Of a stretch of DNA of 12,606 nt, positions 1 through 6,239 are shown in pieces. The notes below the pieces were generated by a model, which saw only the letters and a list, made by a program, of their open reading frames with translations, was not told the origin of the DNA and ran no database searches. This DNA is from Podochytrium sp. JEL0797. Its lineage: Eukaryota; Chytridiomycota; Chytridiomycetes; Chytridiales; Chytriomycetaceae. Made by a program: the position numbers and the translations under genes. Within the stretch, counting starts at the first letter, position 1. Each line of letters starts with the position of its first letter. The stretch lies in the NCBI GenBank assembly GCA_027596195.1, contig JADGJG010000784.1:1-12606 (forward strand), read 5' to 3'.

Positions 1-20
1 CCCCCCTCCCCCCGGCCCCG
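1..20. repeat. C-rich tract at window edge
   Basis: The first 20 bases are almost pure C with one T and two G. The minus strand therefore has three long G runs separated by one or two bases, which could fold into a G-quadruplex. No gene is visible in the first 80 bases. Confidence 0.5.
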
Positions 21-81
21 CACAACCCATTTTCGCTATAATTATGCTCTTCACTCCCCAACCACACAATAGAGAGGGTTG

Positions 82-230
82 TCAGATTTCTCTAGAATTC
101 GTCTTGATTATGCCAAGGTAGGAGAGACACCCAGAAAATGCCCAAAAAACCACATAAAACGTTTCCGCATTGCTCGGAAACGCCCGGCTGCCGTGACCTC
201 CCAACCCAAAAAGTGGGCCTACCAGGCCTG
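82..230 (-). other. possible terminal exon of a small membrane protein
   Basis: The minus strand carries a good-looking 3' splice site: a run of nine T followed by CAG ending at 231. Downstream of it one frame (stop at 84-82) stays open for about 49 codons. It reads as Gly/Phe-rich membrane-like protein, beginning near GLVGPLFGLGGHG and containing FYVVFWAFSGCLSYLG. A possible upstream block in another frame (about 410-240) ends near MSGSKKWAFPAVLILV, but I found no donor whose phase matches. I do not recognise the protein; this is a low-confidence exon guess. Confidence 0.2.
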
Positions 231-357
231 CTGAAAAAAAAAGAAAAACTTTTGCTCAGCAACCAAAATCAAAACCGCTGGAAATGCCCACTTTTTCGAA
301 CCAGACATGTTCGCATAAGATCCTTGAACCACCTGGAAACTATCTGCTTCACTCCAG

Positions 358-579
358 TTAGAGGCAACCGTGCTCAATCGAGCAATGCTTCGTCATTTCG
401 AGCTGAAGGACCTTTGCGGACTCGAAGTGCGTGCGATTTATTGATCTGAACGAGCAAAAATCATTTCGGTATCGGACCAGCAGAAGGATTGTATAGTTGG
501 TTTCAACGGCGTTCAATTCTTGTTTGGCTGTACCACAGATTGCAGGAGGAGCAACTGATAAAATTGGGAGCCCCGCCAT
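358..579 (-). CDS. hypothetical ORF, possible first exon
   Basis: An ATG at 579 opens a 73-codon frame, MAGLPILSVAPPAICGT..., which stops at 358. It contains a hydrophobic stretch near NYTILLLVRY and no recognisable domain. It sits downstream of the bZIP gene on the same strand and just before the membrane-like block at about 410-80, so it could be the 5' part of the same small gene. No clean intron joins the two. The antisense ORFs here (138-449 and 497-715) look less protein-like. Between 580 and 765 I see only a short CTG/CCG run (about 637-655) and no convincing gene. Confidence 0.2.
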   Translation of the reverse strand: MAGLPILSVAPPAICGTAKQELNAVETNYTILLLVRYRNDFCSFRSINRTHFESAKVLQLEMTKHCSIEHGCL

Positions 580-765
580 CTCCCCTTCCTTCCTTTTCAA
601 ATCTCTTGTAATAACAAACACAGGTACTCTTCATTGCTGCTGCTGCTGCCGCTGCATTCTTCACTTATCAATATTACTGGTCAGTCTAATCTGCAGTCAT
701 GTGTGCGCTCAGTAATCACCACCAAAGTATTTTATTTTGTGAAGAGACAGCAGAACACGGTGGTA

Positions 766-1280
766 TCAAAACACGGTTGCCCAAAACCCACTTTTCTTGC
801 ATTCCTGATTCGGAGAATCCATTGGCGGCGTACCACCACATTCAACTTCGAAACCATCTCGTTCATGCTTCACCATCTGTCTCACAGGCGGCAACCGAAT
901 CGGCTCATGAAAGTGCATAGCTTGACTTGCCATCGCATATTCGAAACGCGGCTGCCACTGAATCCGACTTGAATTCTGCAGCAAGAGGTCATTCTGGATC
1001 TGCAGTTTTTGAATCTGCTGTATGAGGGACAGATTCGCGGCTTCGCTTTGCATCAACGCGGTTTCGAGGGTGGAAACCCGGGTGACGAGGGCTTGTTGTG
1101 CGGCAAGTTTACGAGCTCGAAAGGCTAAAAAGAGCAGAGAAACAAAAATGGTTGAGGTGAGGAATTGCGCTTTGTGTGTAAGAACAATGTGTGCAATGGT
1201 TTACCTCTTTGCGCTTCCCGAGTTTGAGTTACTCTCCGAAGTGCTATTTCTTCTTCCGTGTATGTTCTCGTTTTTGGCAT
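766..1280 (-). CDS. bZIP transcription factor, Pap1/AP-1-like, two exons
   Basis: Joining 1280-1205 and 1124-766 gives a 144-aa protein starting MPKTRTYTEEEIALRR. The intron (80 bp) starts GTAAAC and ends in a pyrimidine-rich TTTTTAG; it is phase 1 and falls inside the basic region. The joined basic region reads TQTREAQRAFRARK, which matches the fungal Pap1/Yap signature NRxAQRAFRxRK. It is followed by a leucine-zipper-like helix (about residues 37-70, ending near QIQNDLLLQN). Family knowledge: such proteins dimerise and bind DNA in the nucleus, often in oxidative or drug-stress responses. Oddity: the normally invariant Asn is Thr here. The tail after the zipper is about 75 residues and has no obvious Cys-rich redox domain. 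Start chosen because it is the ATG in frame just before the basic region. Confidence 0.85.
1125..1204 (-). other. intron of the bZIP gene
   Basis: An 80-bp GT-AG intron. Donor GTAAAC follows AGAG, and the acceptor CTCTTTTTAG precedes CCTTTCGAG. Removal restores the conserved AQRAFR motif across the junction, which is the strongest proof of the splice. Confidence 0.85.
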
Positions 1281-1519
1281 ACTGTTGTTTTTTTGCCGGG
1301 TGATAGATCCGAGAAGAAAAGGTACGTGATGGCGTGATCACTCTTTTGTTTAATGCCCAGTCCCAGAAACAAACCCGCCTGGGTTTCTTTAAGCCCTTGC
1401 CTGGGTTTCCTAAACATTAAAATTGAAATGAAAGATGCGGCAATCATTTGTCATCTTCATGGTCCTAGTCTGGACGTTGTATTTTTAATGGTGACTAACA
1501 GATGTACCCATTTTTGCAC
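1281..1519. other. intergenic stretch with a small repeat/hairpin
   Basis: No convincing gene lies between the bZIP start and the next exon block. It holds the bZIP 5' leader and probably promoter. It also holds two near-copies of GCCTGGGTTTC (about 1377-1410), the first of which sits in an inverted repeat, AAACCC-GCCT-GGGTTT. A minus-strand ORF at 1244-1447 overlaps the bZIP start in another frame and looks spurious. Confidence 0.4.
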
Positions 1520-1855
1520 TTAATGTACGCAAATTCCACTTTTTCGACTAACAAGCACCTCGCCCAGGAACGGGCCGTCATATTTTTTCACCAAATCCGC
1601 CAGAATAGAAGGATGATCGATTGATTTATCGGCGCGTGGAAGCATATCAGAGGGAGCTGAATGCCAATAGTTTTTAACAAAAATCACGTATTGAGTAGGC
1701 ACGACTGTCTTGAAGGAGGGAGGAGGGAGCATTTCCCGCCCAATATCGCGCACGCATCCACCTGTAACAGTGAATCACTGTTGCGAGGTTAGCTGCTGTG
1801 TACTGAAGCTTTGGAGTCGAGCGAAATCTGGTTGGATTAGATTTCGCGAGGTGTT
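1520..1855 (-). CDS. unidentified protein fragment, two exons
   Basis: Exon blocks of about 1855-1804 and 1761-1520 are in the same frame across a 42-bp intron (1803-1762) with GTACAC donor, an internal CTAAC branch-like motif and a TTACAG acceptor. Reading through the intron hits a stop, which supports splicing. The product includes QPDFARLQSFSGCVRDIGRE and then FVKNYWHSAPSDMLPRADKS and LVKKYDGPFLGEVLVSRKSG, ending at 1520. A GTTAGT near the end could be another donor. There is no ATG at the 5' side; an acceptor-like ACTTAG lies just upstream, so further exons may exist. I do not recognise the family. It lies directly downstream of the HECT-derived 83-bp copy. Confidence 0.4.
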
Positions 1856-1916
1856 GGTGTTTTGAGGAGAAAATTGTCTAAGTTTTATTCATGTGGCGAA
1901 GTTTGCCAAAAAGGAG

Positions 1917-1999
1917 AGCAGAGGGACCAAATCGCCAAGATGCCCCACAAGGTCTCCCACGATCTCCTTGAATGGCCCCTCGATTTGCTCCATGAAAAT
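1917..1999. repeat. 83-bp direct repeat, copy A (HECT gene fragment)
   Basis: This stretch is identical over 83 bp to 2959-3041, which lies inside the HECT ligase exon. On the minus strand it encodes MEQIEGPFKEIVGDLVGHLG and the following DLVPLL. Here it is followed by unrelated codons and a stop rather than by the rest of the HECT domain, so it is a duplicated fragment. A short ORF, MSTLCIFMEQIEGP..., of about 42 codons surrounds it. Confidence 0.95.
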
Positions 2000-2137
2000 G
2001 CACAAGGTCGACATATGCTGCTCGCTTCAACGTGGCCGCCGCCGCCGCCCGCCGGAGACGATTTCGAGCACTATTCTCGAGTCGCGGAAACGCCATGGAA
2101 ATGAGTGGTTGCGCATTCCAATGGAGCCATGGCGTCG

Positions 2138-2473
2138 TCAGAAATAGCCCAACGCGTAGTCAACGACAAAAAAAGTTTCGAGCGACTGTGGGAAGTTTCC
2201 GAGGGCCACGCTTTCGAGGGCGAAAGCGGCCGCGTGTTTGAGCTCCTCGGAAAGGAAATCAAACAGTTTGGGCAGAGAGTCGTCAATGCTCGGGTGCGCC
2301 TTCGAGAGGTCTCTGATTTCATCAAACAAGTTAGCCTCGCATCTCCCGTTTCCAAAACGACAATAAAATAGTTTCCGATGGGAAGATGGTGCCGTGGTGC
2401 TGGGGCTCGAGGAGGAATGGGCGGCGGTTCCGCGTTTTTGATTTTTGAAGTCGACGGGATCTGCCGCGATGGG
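2138..2473 (-). pseudogene. CAND1-like HEAT-repeat fragment
   Basis: One minus-strand frame is open for 111 codons with no ATG. Its C-terminal half reads LFDEIRDLSKAHPSIDDSLP and KLFDFLSEELKHAAAFALES followed by VALGNFPQSL. From memory of the family, this matches the HEAT repeat of CAND1 (cullin-associated and neddylation-dissociated protein), where a GEIG..DLS helix is followed by SEEVKxAAxYALGxIxVGN. CAND1 exchanges substrate receptors on cullin-RING ligases and is about 1,200 residues long, so this is at most a tenth of it. The N-terminal half is Ser/Thr/Pro-rich and unrelated. The lack of a start and the short length suggest a relic or a stray exon. Confidence 0.45.
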
Positions 2474-2603
2474 TTATGTGTTGAAAAAACTTTTTAAACA
2501 TCCAGTTTTTAATACTCCGCAAAAATATAAAAGAACGAATCGAAGCATTCAACCTTCCAAAAAAATCCGCGCATCCACCGCCAATCAATCCCACGTTCCA
2601 CAT

Positions 2604-4381
2604 TCACCTATAATTGAAATCCAACCCTCCAGTCAACGTATTCGAAAGAATAAATTCAAGTTGCTCCTCGGATTCAACTTCCTCGGGCAACGATAGAGTG
2701 GAGTGGCAGGTCCCCATCGTAACCACGTTGTTTCGATTTTCAGTGAAGCAAATGTTAATCTTGATCTTCACCTCAATTGGAATGATGCTTGTACCAGAGA
2801 TCGACTGCAGAGCATCCTGCCATTGACGACGATTCCACGACTCCATAATGCGCCAAAACCAAACCCACACAGCCATCTTCTTTTCGTGCAGCGGCAAGGG
2901 AGCCTTGGACAGGTCGAACTGGCTTTTGAAGTCGGCGATGGTCTCCACCGACCTGTACAGCAGAGGGACCAAATCGCCAAGATGCCCCACAAGGTCTCCC
3001 ACGATCTCCTTGAATGGCCCCTCGATTTGCTCCATGAAAATTTTTTTCTTGATGCGAAACTCCCCGTCGAGTAAGAACGAGGGCCAATCATCCTGAGAGG
3101 AAGGCAGCTGAAACAGGTGGCGCGTCAGTATTTTCATTGATAAAAAATGAGCTCGGCTTATCGTTTTTTGAATACTTTCCGCGTACTCCTGCATGTGTGG
3201 AAGATCGTCCGGTTTGTTGAGGTCCAAGTTAAGCATGTTTTTGTAGCTGGGGTCGAGATCCAACAACATCTTGGGGGTGTACAAATGATGGGCTCCCAAA
3301 CAGTAGAGGATTACTGCTGGGGAAAGTAAGCGATGGATACATTGGAGCCTGACGGAATGGAGAAAGGCAAACGCAAGAATCTAATTTTTTTTGATTGCAG
3401 GAGTTAAACATTCATCGATGATTATATATGAAAGCTTACATATCCCAAAAGCCGATACTCCGCCATAAAGAGTTTTGGAGCAATCATGGTGCTCGGCACA
3501 TGTACAGAATGATTCGACCCGATGAACAGACGAGGTTTCGTCAACAAATTCCGCATCGTCGAACGACAATGCTCGGCAAGAACCAGGCCACGGGTGTCAA
3601 TGGGAACACTCTCGTTCGTGGATGATTGTGTGCTCCCAGCTCTTGGAATGGAGAGGATAGGGCCCCACTTAATGGTCACTGAGCAAACGTTGTCGAAGAA
3701 GGAGTTGCTCCAAGATTCGGCGAAGTTGGAGTGAGGAAATCTGTGGTAGTGCACGTTATTTTCATCAACTTTTCGCTCCGTACAAAGGCTTCCGCGAAGA
3801 TCCTCCAACGGTTTCAATGGGTTGTCGACAGAGATGCTAGATGTGGTTGTGGAAGCAGAGGTGACAGAGGGCATGGAGGGAGCGGATGTAGAGGCAGAGG
3901 GCACTGTGGGAGTGAATGGAGACGCCGAAGGCATGGAGGGAGTGGATGTAGAGACAGACCCTGTTCCAGAAGCTGGGGTTGGGGCATTGGATCCAGAGGC
4001 CTGAGAAAGAGCTGCTGACGAAGGAGTGGAGCCAGAGGAGCGTGCTTGGGCAGCTGCAAAAAGCAGTTCTCTTTTTTGAATCTTGGTTGCACGAATGGGG
4101 GTGGTGGCGGATGTTGTCAAGGAGGCAGTTGCCGAGGAGGGGGTCGACGGCAAAATAGTCAACTCCTTGTCTTCATCATCGCTGAGAAGGCTGATTCTTC
4201 CAACATTTGAGGGAGGAGTTGGAGAAGATGGGGACGCCGAACGATGGGGCTTGGGGGTCGCCGGGCGCTTGATGCTGACATCAAAAAATTTTTGCTCGCT
4301 GCTCTTTAGGAACCGCGTCCTAGTAAAACGGGAGTTGGCAAAAAGCGCAAACCCCAGCTCCATCCAAAAAAAGTTTACCAT
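2604..4381 (-). CDS. HECT-domain E3 ubiquitin ligase, two exons visible
   Basis: Exons 4381-3440 and 3380-2604 join in phase 0 to give about 572 residues. The first 180 or so are Ser/Thr/Pro/Ala-rich with acidic patches (LLSDDEDKELTI), probably a disordered linker. A HECT domain follows. The N-lobe has KPRLFIGSNHSVHVPST, then AEYRLLGY|ILAFAFLHSVRL across the splice, then KMLLDLDPSYKNMLNLDL. The probable E2-binding part is EQIEGPFKEIVGDL. In the C-lobe, SISGTSIIP is followed by VVTMGTCHSTLSLPEE, whose Cys (codon 2708-2706) is the expected thioester residue, 33 residues from the end. Known role: accepts ubiquitin from E2 and passes it to substrates. The usual final Phe region is altered (DFNYR). 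The start is uncertain: ATG at 4381 is the first convincing in-frame Met, but an upstream RS-rich exon may belong to the gene. Confidence 0.75.
2959..3041. repeat. 83-bp direct repeat, copy B (inside the HECT exon)
   Basis: Identical to 1917-1999. Here the sequence is in frame within the HECT domain, between FRIKKKIF and YRSVETIADF, so this is the parental copy and copy A the derived one. Confidence 0.95.
3381..3439 (-). other. intron of the HECT gene
   Basis: A 59-bp intron with donor GTAAGC, a TTTAAC branch-like motif and acceptor AAATTAG. Phase 0. Unspliced reading stops within 15 nt. Splicing creates the expected HECT helix LLGYILAFAFLHSVRL. Confidence 0.75.
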
Positions 4382-4743
4382 ATAGGAGGTCCAAGGAGGC
4401 CGGAAATTCATCGTCGGAGTAGACAAAATCGTCAGCGAACGTGGTAGCGACATCGGTAATGATTTCTCGCTTTTTGTGCCGCTTGGGAGAACGGGAACGA
4501 CTGCGTCTTTGCACAGGAGTGGGAACGTGTGTTTGCAGCTGACGCGTTGGTTGATATGAAGTTGCGTCGTTTTGAAAGGAAGTGCCGGAACGGGATGTAA
4601 AATGCGTTGCGGAGGTAATAAAACCCTTCTGGCGTATGGCCAGGAAAGCATGTGGTGGCAAGAAGTCGCGCAGTGGCGAAAACGCGCGGCGCCGAGAAAG
4701 CGTGCAACGGCAGAACCGAGAAATGGAAACAGCAATAGATGGT
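4320..4743 (-). CDS. RS-rich coding block, probable 5' exon of the HECT gene
   Basis: A minus-strand frame is open from 4743 to the TAG at 4320. Its second half looks strongly coding: PVQRRSRSRSPKRHKKREI, then ADDFVYSDDEFPASLDLLYG. RS/KR clusters of this sort are typical of nuclear, disordered segments. It is followed at 4378 by GTAAAC, the same donor as in the bZIP gene, and a TTTTACTAG acceptor ends at 4320, giving a 59-bp candidate intron like the one in the HECT gene. However, this splice puts the next exon out of frame and meets a stop after four codons. No in-frame ATG exists in the block. Either the splice differs, a 1-nt change has broken the gene, or this is a separate reading. Confidence 0.4.
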
Positions 4744-4936
4744 CATTGGCAAGAAAGATCCGTGTAATAAGCCCAAGAGGCCAGAACGCGCCTTCCAACA
4801 GGCCGCAAACACCTCAGAAAAGGCTGGATTGACAACGCGTTTTTTGAAAAAAATTCTTCAAACTATTTGTTACATATCTCTTTCGGCCTCTCCTTGGTTA
4901 TCTGAAAACATCAGATGGTACAGAACCCCCCAACAA

Positions 4937-5391
4937 CTAGTTTTTCAGTAAATAGAAAAAATAGTTAAAATCCCAAAACTGGTCTTGATCCGAGCCCCGG
5001 CAGCGAAGGAGGCCAAACAGTTCGTGACTTGAACCACCAAACGATGGGCCTTGCGTTTTTAGAATCTCTTCCGCAAATATTATACATATGTAAGAAAAAT
5101 ATATAATATTTAATCGCGTATTTTAAACAGCTTAACCAATAATTCGTTAACGCATTGAAAACGATAAATTTTAGTTTCACAATCCCCAAAAGCCATCTGA
5201 ATTCCACATTGAGGAAGAGAATCCTGCATTTTGTTTGTGGTTAACACTATCCACCCATGCCGAACCAGCTCGCCATCTCCACCAACGGAATACGGCGCGT
5301 TTGGCTTAATGAAACGTAATATATTTGTTAAAATCATAACCCCCCAAATCACCATAAACTCACCGTGAGCATCCAAGACAGCGCCGCCCGT
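4937..5391 (-). CDS. unidentified multi-exon minus-strand gene piece
   Basis: Three blocks can be linked. Block one (about 5391-5364) reads TGGAVLDAH and ends at a consensus GTGAGT donor. Block two (from about 5276 to 5137) reads GELVRHGWIVLTTNKMQDSL and on to YRFQCVNELL, ending before GTTAAG. Block three (5065-4937) reads ILKTQGPSFGGSSHELFGLL and ends LLKN-stop. The candidate introns are 87 and 71 bp and leave the frame intact, but the first acceptor is poor and the region can also be read without it. The GGAV motif after a hydrophobic stretch recalls the end of trypsin-like proteases, but no catalytic triad can be placed. The 5' end was not found. Function unknown. Confidence 0.3.
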
Positions 5392-5458
5392 AAAAAATAT
5401 AATAGAGAAGAGAGAGGAATGTTACCACAGCTTTTCAAAACCTCAGCAATCCCATTAA

Positions 5459-5737
5459 GCGCTGATCGTTGCGCAAGGCATTGAAGAGGTTTCAGCAGAA
5501 GTAACAAGGATAATAGAACAATTGTGCAAAAACCTCAACACAACCAAGCTCTGGCCGGGAGCCTGGAGCGATGAGGATTTGCTGTTCCGCACTCCAATCG
5601 AAAGCGTCAAGCATGTCTCCAACCTCATAAAACCAGGGCACCGGCCAGTACGCATAGGTCATACAAGGTTGTGCATCTCAACACCTGGGAGGAAGGAGGA
5701 GGAAGGAGTGGGGGGACAGTTTGGAGAAACTTTTTGA
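5459..5737 (+). CDS. unidentified ORF fragment, strand uncertain
   Basis: The plus-strand frame opens after a TAA at 5458 and runs 92 codons without an ATG. It begins with a helical stretch, GIEEVSAEVTRIIEQLCKNL, and continues LWPGAWSDEDLLFRTPIESV. The minus strand across the same DNA has an ATG ORF at 5662-5492 (56 codons, MTYAYWPVPWFYEVGDMLDA...) that also looks protein-like, preceded by a pyrimidine-rich acceptor ending near 5690. Only one is likely to be real and I cannot decide which. No family is recognised. Confidence 0.25.
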   Translation, partial: ALIVAQGIEEVSAEVTRIIEQLCKNLNTTKLWPGAWSDEDLLFRTPIESVKHVSNLIKPGHRPVRIGHTRLCISTPGRKEEEGVGGQFGETF

Positions 5738-5770
5738 TGCTGCAATTCTTTTTCTGTTGATTGCCAGGAC

Positions 5771-5828
5771 TTCCATGAAAAAATCCTTCTTTCATTCATT
5801 CACAATTTAATTAACTTTTTTCATGGAA
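5771..5828. repeat. 13-bp inverted repeat with 32-nt loop
   Basis: TTCCATGAAAAAA at 5771-5783 is the exact reverse complement of TTTTTTCATGGAA at 5816-5828. The loop is AT-rich and contains the first copy of the CATTCATTCAC direct repeat. Confidence 0.85.
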
Positions 5829-5959
5829 ATGCGCCCCGGCATGAGTCTGAGCTCTTGGGGGAAATTCTCCTCGCTTCAAACTTCCCCAAAATGATTCTGA
5901 ATTTGGAATGTGTGTCATCAGAGGCACCAACTTTTTTTTCATTCATTCACGATTTAATT
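5791..5959. repeat. 22-bp direct repeat pair, 147 bp apart
   Basis: TTCATTCATTCACAATTTAA at 5791 and the matching sequence at 5938 (one A to G change) are near-identical over 22 bp. The sequence after each copy also shows partial similarity (CGCCCCGGCATGAGT versus CGCGCCGGCACGAGT), so the original duplicated unit may have been longer. Confidence 0.7.
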
Positions 5960-6239
5960 CATTCACTCACTTGCACGCGCCGGCACGAGTTCCGATGCAG
6001 TTTCGGCAAAGTGCAGGAACAGGTGACTTTTGCTTCATCGTGGGCGCGGCGAATTTGTTGGATTCAGGTGGGGGCAGAACACTTTGTGTTGAAGGATGGA
6101 AGCGGAAATGTCGCGGACGGCCTTCCGATGGAGCGAATTTCACCGACGCGCTTCAATTAACCTAATCCATTATGATAGAGAGTTAAGAGAGAAAAACACG
6201 CTAAATATTCCAATCATTCCTTGATCCTTCTGATGACAG

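Larger units (their letters stand above)
5738..6239. other. region upstream of surface gene 1 with a hairpin and direct repeat
   Basis: No convincing gene. Two overlapping plus-strand ORFs (5855-6160 and 5908-6165) lack recognisable features. The segment holds a 13-bp perfect inverted repeat and a 22-bp near-perfect direct repeat (listed separately). It ends in an acceptor-like sequence, a CTAAAT motif followed by GATGACAG at 6239, just before homology to the surface gene family begins. No signal-peptide exon was found here. Confidence 0.4.

Noticed and set aside
634..972. Plus-strand ORF 634-972 opposite the bZIP gene
   Set aside because: It overlaps the well-supported bZIP exon in antisense and has no recognisable features beyond a CTG-run Leu stretch.
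2105..2371. Plus-strand ORF 2105-2371 (helical looking) as a gene
   Set aside because: It is the antisense of the CAND1-like fragment, which carries a recognisable family motif; the plus-strand frame has none.
3300..3330. CTTTCCCCAG at 3317 as the 3' splice site of the HECT intron
   Set aside because: From the donor at 3439 it gives an immediate stop. The AAATTAG site at 3381 keeps the frame and restores the HECT helix.
5340..5391. Assignment of the GGAVLDAHG block to a trypsin-like or Tysnd1-type protease
   Set aside because: Only one short motif resembles the family. No His/Asp/Ser triad can be placed and the exon structure is unsure.
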